Assembly: GCA_964410625.1 (NCBI GenBank)
Contig: CAYPHY010000009.1
Location: 83,632-147,631, forward strand
DNA: 64,000 nucleotides
Reading direction: 5' to 3'
Origin: CAYPHY01 sp964410625
Lineage (GTDB): Bacteria > Chloroflexota > Anaerolineae > Promineifilales > Promineifilaceae
The notes under the pieces are model-generated. The model did no database searches and was not told where the DNA came from. It was given only the letters and a program-made list of their open reading frames with translations. The position numbers and the translations under genes are program-made. This document shows, piece after piece, positions 1-7,200 of the stretch. Position 1 is the first letter of the stretch; each line of letters starts with the position of its first letter.

Positions 1-2
1 TG

Positions 3-164
3 GAGATGATGGGACAACTGAATGCGACGGCACGACATTTGGCAATGGAGGGTCTGCGAGAACGATACCCTGAGGCAACAGAGGCGGAACTGAAACGCCG
101 TATGGCAGATTTACTACTTGGTCATGAATTAGCCGAGAAGGCATATGGCCCCATTGCCACCTAA
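3..164 (+). CDS. Hypothetical protein, 3' end only
   Basis: An open frame enters from the left edge of the window and ends at TAA 162-164. The visible 53 residues are helical and charged, with the run ATEAELKRRMADLLLG and a C-terminal GPIAT. Ten bases after the stop lies the start of a nucleotidyltransferase-like remnant, so this was probably the first gene of a two-gene unit. Small proteins of this look often precede a nucleotidyltransferase-like gene of the LIGGSFA type in Chloroflexota and cyanobacteria; I infer that pairing from memory of such loci, not from a search. The start codon lies outside the window (internal ATGs at 6 and 9 are possible). No function can be assigned. Confidence 0.55.
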   Translation, partial: EMMGQLNATARHLAMEGLRERYPEATEAELKRRMADLLLGHELAEKAYGPIAT

Positions 165-173
165 ACACCGGAA

Positions 174-323
174 ATGTCGGATGAACCTTCCTTCGTCGCC
201 CTATTGGTCATTGAGGTATTTGAAAAGCTGCAAATACCGTATCTCATCGGTGGGTCGTTTGCCAATACAACTCACGGGCATGTACGTACGACAAGTTCAG
301 TTCGGAAAATAAACCACGGATAG
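174..323 (+). pseudogene. Truncated nucleotidyltransferase-like gene
   Basis: An ATG at 174 opens a frame whose product contains PYLIGGSFANTTHGHVRTT, the typical first strand, glycine-serine turn and arginine-rich segment of small Pol-beta-type nucleotidyltransferases (GGS motif). The frame runs straight into a palindromic repeat at 300 and stops at TAG 321-323 after 49 residues. The catalytic D-x-D and everything downstream are missing. The gene therefore appears to have been cut by insertion of, or deletion at, the repeat. It sits 9 bp after the stop of the preceding small gene, as expected for an operon partner. The family assignment rests on one short motif. Confidence 0.55.
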
Positions 324-410
324 ACACGGATCAAACGGATCAATACGGATTTTTGCCAGGAAATCCGTAAAAATCTGTCAAATCTGTGTAATCCGTGGTT
401 AATTCCGAAC
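300..410. repeat. MITE-like palindromic repeat (ATCCGTG family)
   Basis: The ends are inverted copies: GTTCGGAA..TAAACCACGGAT at 300-321 and ATCCGTGGTTAATTCCGAAC at 391-410. The interior is also self-complementary, with repeated ACGGAT/ATCCGT blocks. It joins the remnant of a nucleotidyltransferase gene to the 3' end of leuS. It encodes no protein. Related ATCCGTG tracts occur near 34853-34920. Confidence 0.75.
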
Positions 411-420
411 GCAGGTTTCT

Positions 421-2982
421 TTACGGCAAGCTACTTGTTACTATGTTCACCAATCTGCCAGGGACGAAGATGATGTTCTGGATAACGCGGCCGTCCACGT
501 GCCGCTGCACGACCGCGCTTTGCATGGCAGTTTCTCGCATCGTTTGTGGATCGCTATCGGCCGCTATGGTCATTCGATCTCGCACTTTGCCATCCACCTG
601 CACTACAATCGTCACCTGCTCGTCAATGGTCAGCGCTTCGTCATAGGTCGGCCAGGGTTGGCGGTGGACGGAATCCGTCCCGCCCAGCACGGTTTGCCAG
701 ATCTCTTCGGTGATGACCGGCGCGATGGGGGCCAGCAGCAGCGTGAAGTCGCGAATGGTCTCTCGCCATTGCGCGGCCGATCCGACTCCCGCTTCCCGCA
801 TCACGATCAATTCATTCAGATGTTCCATCAGTGCAGCAACGGCCGTGTTGAAGCGAAACTGCTCCATCTCTCGTGTGATGCGCTGGATCAGCTTATGGCG
901 GCCGCGTTCCAATTGCGGATCGCGGATTGGGGATTGCGGAGAGGTGGGGAAATCCGCAATCGGCATTCCGAACTCCGCAATCTCTTGTGTTAGTCGCCAG
1001 TATCGTTCCAGAAAGCGACTGACGCCAATGATCCCGCGGCTATCCCAGACGACGCTGGCGTCGAATGGGCCGACGAACAGGATGTAGGTGCGGGCGGCGT
1101 CCACGCCCCATTCCGCTACCACCTCATCGGGCGTGACGACGTTGCCCTTTGACTTCGACATCTTTTGCCCGTCTACGGCCGAATGCAGCATCCCCTGGTT
1201 ACGCAGTTGGGTAAACGGCTCGATGAAATCCACCAGCCCGGCATCGTACATCACCTTTGTCCAAAAGCGAGCATATAGCAGGTGCATGACGGCGTGTTCC
1301 GCCCCGCCGACATAGAGGTCAACGGGCAGCCAGCGGCGAACGGCTTCGGGGTCAAACGGCCGATCCGCCTCGTGCGGGCTGGGGAAGCGCAGGAAGTACC
1401 AGGAGGAGCAGGCGAAGCCATCCATCGTATCCGTCTCGCGTTGCGCCGGGCCGCCACAGTTGGGGCAGGTGGTGTTGACCCATTCGGTTGCGTTTGCCAG
1501 CGGCGAACGGCCGTCGCCTGTCGGCCGGAAATCTATCGCTTCCGGCAGCAGCACCGGTAGTTCCTCTTCCGGCACAGCCACCGCGCCGCAATCGGGGCAA
1601 TGGACAATCGGGATTGGTGCGCCCCAGTAACGCTGGCGAGAGATGAGCCAGTCGCGCATCTTGTAGGCGACTTTCGGCCGCCCCGTCCCCTGTGTTTCCA
1701 GGTCGGCGGTGATTTGCGGGATGGCCTCGGCCGATTCCATACCCGTATATGGCCCGGAGTTGATCAGGGTTCCGTAACGGGTCTCTACAATAGGAGACTG
1801 AGAGATTGGGAGAGTAGGAGATTTAGTCTCCCAGTCTCCAGTCGCTTGAATAACCGGCACGACCGCCAGCCCATACCGTTGGGCAAAGGCGTAGTCCCGC
1901 GCGTCGTTGGCCGGGACGCCCATCACCGCGCCTGTACCGTAGCCCATCAGCACGTAGTCGGCCACCCACACCGGAACGGGTTCGCCGGTCAGCGGGTGAG
2001 TGGCATAGGCACCGGTAAAGACGCCATTTTTCTCCTGATTGGCCGCTGCGCGGTCGATCTCCGTCATCCGCTTGGCCGCTTCGACATAAGCGTCTACTGC
2101 CGCCCGCTGCTCCGGCGTTGTGATTTCGGCGACCAGCGGATGCTCTGGGGCCAGCACCAGGAACGTCACCCCATACAACGTATCTGGCCGCGTCGTAAAG
2201 ACCACAATCTCCCCTGCTCCTCCGCTCCTCTGCTCCCCGGCAGCCGCGCTTTGCCTAACAACAAACGATACCTCTGCCCCCTCCGAACGGCCGATCCAAT
2301 TTCGCTGCGCCGTCTTGATCGAGTCCGGCCAGTTGATCGTTTCCAGGTCGGCCAGCAGCCGGTCGGCATAGGCGGTGATCTTGAAATACCATTGCTTCAG
2401 CTCTTTGCGCGTCACCAGCGAGTCGCAACGCCAGCAACGGCCGTTTTCCACTTGCTCATTGGCTAGAATGGTCTTGCAACTGGGACACCACCACTGGCTG
2501 CCCGTTGCCTGGTAAGCCAGGCCGCGCTCAAACAGCAGGCGGAAGAACCATTGAGTCCAGCGGTAAAAATCGGGATCGGTCGAGCTAAACTCCCGCGACC
2601 AATCATAGGAACATTCGATCAGCTTGAACTGGCGCTTATAGGTGGCGGAAAATTGGCGGCTGCTTTCGCTAGGGTGGATGCCGTGCTTTATGGCGTAATT
2701 TTCGGCCGGCAGCCCAAAGGCGTCCCAGCCCATGGGATGCAGCACATTGTAGCCACGCATCCGCATGAACCGCGCACCGACGCAGGTAGGGATGTAGTTG
2801 CGGCAGTGACCGACGGACAGGCCATCGCCGGAGGGATAGGGGAAGAAGTCGAGGATGTAGTAGTGGGACTTGCCGGGATCATCCCCGGTCTTGTACAGGT
2901 CAATCGCTTCCCAATACGGCCGCCACTTCGCTTCCAACGTTCTAAAGTCGTAGCGCGTATTTTCAATATGCTCTTTGATCAT
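421..2982 (-). CDS. leuS: Leucyl-tRNA synthetase
   Basis: Class Ia synthetase that charges tRNA-Leu with leucine in the cytoplasm. I chose ATG 2982 (853 aa) because a TTGGAGA ribosome site lies 5-6 bases upstream. The N-terminal signature PYPSGDGLSVGHCRNY is at residues 49-64, so the first His of the HIGH motif is Ser. The CP1 editing domain follows (TTRPDTLYGVTFLVLAPEHP and NDARDYAFA segments). KMSKSKGN is intact. A CP zinc-like CxxC pair (CPSCKTIL and CWRC) and a second CPDCG/CPNCG pair are present. The C-terminal anticodon-binding and beta-grasp tail (VQVDGKVRDR) is complete. Three low-complexity inserts, near 912-981, 1793-1839 and 2208-2265, resemble intergenic repeats. Expression is likely controlled by the leucine leader upstream. 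Length is usual for bacterial LeuRS. Confidence 0.97.
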   Translation of the reverse strand: MIKEHIENTRYDFRTLEAKWRPYWEAIDLYKTGDDPGKSHYYILDFFPYPSGDGLSVGHCRNYIPTCVGARFMRMRGYNVLHPMGWDAFGLPAENYAIKHGIHPSESSRQFSATYKRQFKLIECSYDWSREFSSTDPDFYRWTQWFFRLLFERGLAYQATGSQWWCPSCKTILANEQVENGRCWRCDSLVTRKELKQWYFKITAYADRLLADLETINWPDSIKTAQRNWIGRSEGAEVSFVVRQSAAAGEQRSGGAGEIVVFTTRPDTLYGVTFLVLAPEHPLVAEITTPEQRAAVDAYVEAAKRMTEIDRAAANQEKNGVFTGAYATHPLTGEPVPVWVADYVLMGYGTGAVMGVPANDARDYAFAQRYGLAVVPVIQATGDWETKSPTLPISQSPIVETRYGTLINSGPYTGMESAEAIPQITADLETQGTGRPKVAYKMRDWLISRQRYWGAPIPIVHCPDCGAVAVPEEELPVLLPEAIDFRPTGDGRSPLANATEWVNTTCPNCGGPAQRETDTMDGFACSSWYFLRFPSPHEADRPFDPEAVRRWLPVDLYVGGAEHAVMHLLYARFWTKVMYDAGLVDFIEPFTQLRNQGMLHSAVDGQKMSKSKGNVVTPDEVVAEWGVDAARTYILFVGPFDASVVWDSRGIIGVSRFLERYWRLTQEIAEFGMPIADFPTSPQSPIRDPQLERGRHKLIQRITREMEQFRFNTAVAALMEHLNELIVMREAGVGSAAQWRETIRDFTLLLAPIAPVITEEIWQTVLGGTDSVHRQPWPTYDEALTIDEQVTIVVQVDGKVRDRMTIAADSDPQTMRETAMQSAVVQRHVDGRVIQNIIFVPGRLVNIVTSSLP
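912..981. repeat. Palindromic insert inside leuS coding sequence
   Basis: Left arm ATTGCGGATCGCGGATTGGG.. and right arm ..CCGAACTCCGCAAT form an imperfect inverted repeat of about 29 bp per arm around a 12-base loop. The unit keeps the leuS frame and encodes, on the minus strand, a Pro/Ser/Asp-rich segment (FGMPIADFPTSPQSPIRDPQ). It looks like an intergenic palindromic element captured in a coding region. Confidence 0.6.
1793..1839. repeat. Second palindromic insert inside leuS
   Basis: GGAGACTG..GGGAGA at 1793-1813 is inverted as TCTCCCAGTCTCC at 1827-1839. On the minus strand it is read in frame as a Thr/Ser/Pro-rich stretch (GDWETKSPTLPISQSPIVET) in the editing-domain region. The sequence is low in complexity and unlike the surrounding conserved protein, so it is probably repeat-derived. 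Confidence 0.5.
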
Positions 2983-3045
2983 GGCTGTCTCCAAAAATTA
3001 TGACTTGTGAATTATGAATTGTGAATGGCTAATGGGCCATTCAAA

Positions 3046-3083
3046 CAAAAACGGCCACAGTGTGTTTACCCTGCGGCCGTTTT
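3046..3083 (-). terminator. Second leader hairpin upstream of leuS
   Basis: Read on the minus strand, AAAACGGCCGCAG is followed after a short loop by CTGTGGCCGTTTTTG, giving a GC-rich stem of about 11 bp ending in a T run. It lies between the first leader terminator and the leuS start, so readthrough of both is needed for leuS expression. It may be a second attenuator or backup terminator. Confidence 0.65.
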
Positions 3084-3104
3084 GACCATGATCCATTCAT
3101 AAAC

Positions 3105-3132
3105 AAAAAAGCCACAGGGCGACCCCTGTGGC
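3105..3132 (-). terminator. Leucine-attenuator terminator of leuS
   Basis: On the minus strand GCCACAGGGG-TCG-CCCTGTGGC is followed at once by TTTTTTG, a textbook intrinsic terminator. It starts 33 bases after the stop of the leucine-rich leader peptide. Its 5' arm (CAGGGG, 3128-3123) can alternatively pair with CCCCTG at 3183-3178 inside the end of the leader peptide gene, which would form an antiterminator when a ribosome stalls upstream at the leucine codons. Confidence 0.8.
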
Positions 3133-3164
3133 GTTTGAGTTTCAACCTGGTTCTATTTGCTTGC

Positions 3165-3251
3165 TCATTCGGCCGGGCAGGGGGTTAGGACGGCAACTAA
3201 GTTGCCAAGTAACAAGCCCCGTAACGATTGCCGATCAAATGAGTAATTCAT
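3165..3251 (-). CDS. Leucine-rich leader peptide of leuS
   Basis: A 28-codon frame, ATG 3251 to TGA 3165, with an AGGA ribosome site about 9 bases upstream. The peptide has leucine at positions 10, 13, 14, 15, 18 and 22 (codons TTA, TTG, TTA, CTT, TTA, CTA), that is 6 of 28, including LLL in the centre. It lies between a good promoter and an intrinsic terminator ahead of leuS. A perfect hairpin GGCAAC-TTA-GTTGCC overlaps codons 16-20 and could be the pause structure. Together these fit classical transcription attenuation by leucine supply: stalled ribosomes at scarce Leu-tRNA would favour the antiterminator. The coding claim is inferred from sequence only. Confidence 0.75.
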   Translation of the reverse strand: MNYSFDRQSLRGLLLGNLVAVLTPCPAE

Positions 3252-3284
3252 TGCTATCAATCCTGATCGCTAAACGATAATAGC

Positions 3285-3313
3285 AGATTAGCACAGCTAT
3301 AGGGGTGTGTCAA
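3285..3313 (-). promoter_or_regulatory. Promoter of the leuS leader
   Basis: Minus strand: TTGACA (3313-3308), a 17-base spacer, then TAATCT (3290-3285). It is placed about 35 bases upstream of the leader peptide start, in the right direction for the leader-leuS transcript. Confidence 0.65.
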
Positions 3314-3545
3314 GCGTGATTTTCTTAAAATGTGGCTTCTCTGTGTAGGGCAGCGATTTGGGAAAATCGCCGTACAGCGTGTCAACGTTCATCTGCCAAA
3401 ATGGTGGCGGCCGATTCTCCTGCAACCACGCGCTCTGCTTGCTCGCTCCCGTGTCCCCCTGATAGAATAGACGACCCAGGTAAAACGATTGAGGTAGGAA
3501 GGAATAGACCCCCATTTAGCACAAAAACCCCAAAGGAATAGAGCC

Positions 3546-3977
3546 ATGACCTTGCCCTTTATCCAAGAGAATACAGCGTCCAGACAAAAGCTTGAAACGC
3601 TTGTCCGCGGTCTATCGGCCGAAGAGCTTGCACGCACCAACCCGCATGGGTGGACGGTCGCTGCCCTGCTGGCCCACCTTGCCTTTTGGGACCGGCGCAT
3701 CCTGGTCTTGTTGCGTCGTTGGAAGGCTGATGGGGTGGACGAATCCCCCGTTGACCCACATATGATCAATGATGCTATCCAGCCGCTGTTGCTGGCGCTC
3801 GATCCGCAAGCGGCCGTTGAATTGTGCCTCGCTTCGGCCGCGGCCGTGGATGCGGAGATCGAGACGATGACGGCCGAGTTGGTCGACGAAATTGAAGCCT
3901 CGCCAAATTTTATCCGCCTCAACCGCTCATTCCATCGCTATGACCATTTGGGTGAAATCGAGCGTCTGTTGGCGTAA
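3546..3977 (+). CDS. DinB-superfamily four-helix protein
   Basis: A 143-aa protein of the DinB/YfiT-like superfamily, which are metal-binding four-helix bundles often acting as thiol-dependent transferases or of unknown role. Visible signs are the early helix ENTASRQKLETLVRGLSAEEL, the typical GWTVAALLAHLAFWDRR segment with the first metal His near residue 43, and the late NRSFHRYDHLGEIERLL with two His at the expected spacing. Start ATG 3546 is the first in frame; ATAGAGCC upstream gives only a weak ribosome site. It is a single gene, divergent from the leuS leader and closed by a strong terminator. The substrate is unknown. Confidence 0.75.
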   Translation: MTLPFIQENTASRQKLETLVRGLSAEELARTNPHGWTVAALLAHLAFWDRRILVLLRRWKADGVDESPVDPHMINDAIQPLLLALDPQAAVELCLASAAAVDAEIETMTAELVDEIEASPNFIRLNRSFHRYDHLGEIERLLA

Positions 3978-3982
3978 ACGCA

Positions 3983-4017
3983 AACGGGGTATCAGGCTTA
4001 TTTCCTGATACCCCGTT
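3983..4017 (+). terminator. Strong hairpin after DinB-like gene
   Basis: AACGGGGTATCAGG (3983-3996) and CCTGATACCCCGTT (4004-4017) form a perfect 14-bp stem with a 7-base loop, 5 bases after the stop codon. There is only a short T-rich tail, so termination efficiency is uncertain. Confidence 0.75.
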
Positions 4018-4127
4018 ATCTAATCAGGCTGATAGAGCCAATTACCCGTTCGCGCTCTCAGCTGGGTGGGCTGTCTTTTTGTTTAGCGAGAAGAGTTGTT
4101 ATACTTCGTTTATCCGAAAGTTCTCCA

Positions 4128-4170
4128 AAACCTCTGAGGTCTAGTCATCCTATTAAGACCTCAGAGGTTT
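4128..4170. repeat. Palindrome (AAACCTCTGAGGTCT family)
   Basis: AAACCTCTGAGGTCT at 4128-4142 is exactly inverted at 4156-4170, giving a 15-bp stem around a 13-base loop. It lies in the leader of the pullulanase gene. A related pair (GACCTCTGA..CCTCAGAGGT) is seen near 34786-34838, so this is a dispersed repeat rather than a gene-specific terminator. Confidence 0.7.
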
Positions 4171-4212
4171 ATTGACCCAATGCTGGCATACGAAGTTGCT
4201 GAGAGGGACAGT

Positions 4213-7200
4213 ATGAATTCTATATGGCGAATGTGCGTTTTGCTGATCGGGTTGCTGGTGGGAACGGCCGTTTATGCCCAGGGCGACGACAGCAACCTGC
4301 CCCCACCGGAGACGGTGACGATTGCCGGGACGCTGCAACCACAACTGGGGTGCTCTGGCGAGTGGAACACCACCTGCGAAGAGAGTATGCTGGTCTATGA
4401 CGCGGCTAACGATATTTATATCGCCACTTTTGAGCTGACGGCCGGTGATTATGAGTACAAGGCCGCGCTCAACGGCAGTTGGACGGACAATTATGGCCTC
4501 CATGCCGAATATTACGGCCCCAACATCCCCCTTTCTGTCCCTGAGGATGGCCCCGTGACCTTCTTCTATGACCATAAGACACGCTGGATTAGCGACAACA
4601 TCAACAGCATCATTGCCACTGTTCCCGGCAGTTACCAGCCTACCGTTGGCTGTAGCGGCGAGTGGATGCCCGATTGTTTGCGCTCGCTTTTGCAAGACCC
4701 GGACGGGGACGGGATTTACACCTTTGTTACCGCGCTGATTCCGGCCGGTGAGTATGAGGCGAAGGTGGCTATCAACCAGAGTTGGGAAGAGAATTATGGC
4801 GCGGAGGGAGCGGCCGATGGCCCCAATATCCCCTTCACCGTGCCGGAAAGTGCCCAGACAACTTTCAGCTATGATCCGGAAACCAACCTCCTGACCATTT
4901 CGACCGAGGATGCGCCGCCGGATGCGATTACGTCCCTTGATCAGATAAGCGGCCCGGACGTACCGCTGATCCCCCGCGCTATTCCTCAACCCGATCTGGT
5001 GGTCATTCCCGGCACGATCCAGAGCGTGCTTGGTTGCGACGGCGATTGGCAGCCGGAGTGTGAAGTGACGGTTTTGACCTTTGACGAAGCCAACCAAATT
5101 TGGCAAGCGACCTTTGAACTGCCCGCCGGGAGCTACTTCTACAAGGCGGCGATTGACGGCAGTTGGGATGTCAATTTCGGCCTCAATGCCCAAAGAGGCG
5201 GGGCGGACATCCCGCTGAACCTGGACAGCGGCGGCCCCGTCACCTTTTATTTTGATCCCGGCACCGGCTGGGTGACGGACAGCATCAGCAGCCCCATCGC
5301 CACAGTCATCGGGGATTTCCAGGATGAAATCGGTTGTGATGCAGAGCCGCAGCCCGATTGTTTGCGCTCCTGGTTGCAAGACCCGGATGGGGATGGGCTT
5401 TTCCTTTACCAGACGCTTGATATTCCCCCTGGAGACTATACCGTCCAGGTCGCCGTTGGCCTCTCTGATGATGAGGTCTATGGCGCAGAGGGGGCACTAG
5501 GAGGTGCACCCATTTCCTTCACAGTTCCCGAAGAAGATTCGTTGGCCCTCTTTACCTGGGACTCCGAATCGAACCTGCTCACTGCCCAGGTTGCGCTGCC
5601 CGGCCGTCCCGCCATCCCTGGCAATCTCGGCCAAACGGCCGCCCATTGGGTGACGCCCGATACCATTGCCTGGGACCCCGACATGGAACAGGCCACGAGC
5701 TTCCAATTGCACTATGGCGACGGCCTCTCGCTGACCCCCGCCGGTATCACCGGCGGCGAAGCGATCACGCTGACGCTGGATGAAGCTGGATTGGGCGAGG
5801 AGGTATTGGCGAAGTTCCCTCATCTAAGTCGCTATCAGGCGTTCAAACTGGATGAGGCGGATTTGCCGCTTGTGCCGGAGATTTTGCGCGGGCAAACGGC
5901 CGTTTCGGCGGCCGACGACATTGGCCCGCTGGACGCCACTGGCTTGCAAATACCGGGGGTGCTTGATGAACTTTATACCTATGACGGGCCGCTCGGAGTG
6001 ACGTTTAGCGATGGCGTGCCGACGTTGAGCGTGTGGGCGCCTACGGCGCGGAGCGTCAACCTCCATCTCTTCGCCGACAGCGATCCGGCGACGGCCGCTA
6101 CGGTTGCGCCGATGACCCTGGATGAGGCGACGGGCGTTTGGACGATTACGGGGGACGCGGGGTGGAACGGCCGTTACTATCTCTATGAAGTCGAAGTTTA
6201 TGCACCGACCGCCGGAAGCATCGTCACCAATCTCGTCACCGACCCCTATTCCCATAGCCTGGCGATGAATAGCACGCGCAGCCAGATTGTGGATTTGAGC
6301 GATCCGGCATTCAAGCCGGAGGGCTGGGATGAAGTGGAAAAGCCGCCCTTAGACGCGCCGGAGGATATAGTCGTTTACGAACTCCATGTGCGCGACTTCA
6401 GCGTCAATGACCCGACCGTCCCCGAAGAACATCGCGGGACGTATCTAGCCTTTACGGACACAGAGAGCAACGGGATGCAACATCTGGCACGGCTGGCCGA
6501 AGCGGGGTTGACCCATCTCCATCTCTTACCCACGTTCGACATCACCACCATTAATGAGAATAAAGCGGAGTGGGTGGAGCCAGACACGGCCGAACTAGCC
6601 GCCCTGCCGCCGGACTCCGAGGAGCAGCAAGCGATCATCAGCGAGATTCGCGGCGAAGATGGCTTCAACTGGGGGTATGACCCTTATCACTACACCGTCC
6701 CCGAAGGGAGCTATGCCACCGACCCCGATGGGCCAACGCGGATCATGGAGTATCGCCAGATGGTGCAGTCGCTGAACAACACCGGGCTGCGCGTGGTGGC
6801 CGATGTGGTCTATAACCACACCAGTTCCAGCGGGCAGGCGGGTACGGCCGTTCTCGACCGCATTGTCCCCGGCTACTACCATCGCCTGAACCGCACCGGC
6901 AGCGTGGAAACGAGCACTTGCTGCCAGAACACGGCGACGGAACACAACATGATGCGCAAGCTGATGGTGGATTCGGTCGTCACCTGGGCGGTGCAGTACA
7001 AGGTGGACGCCTTCCGCTTTGATTTGATGGGCCACCACATGGTCGCCGATATGCAAGCGGTGCGCGACGCGCTGGACGCCTTGACGGTGGAGGAGCATGG
7101 GGTGGACGGCCGCAGCATCTATGTCTATGGCGAGGGGTGGAACTTTGGCGAAGTGGCCGACGATGCGCGAGGGGTGAACGCGACGCAGCCCAACATGGCG

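Noticed and set aside
2995..3300. T-box riboswitch upstream of leuS
   Set aside because: No AGGGTGGNACCGCG-type T-box sequence or stem I pattern is visible on the minus strand; the Leu-rich leader peptide explains the region better.
4040..4080. Riboswitch or terminator in front of the pullulanase
   Set aside because: AGCC..ACCC and GGGTGGGCT could pair, followed by TCTTTTTG, but the stem is interrupted and no known riboswitch pattern fits.
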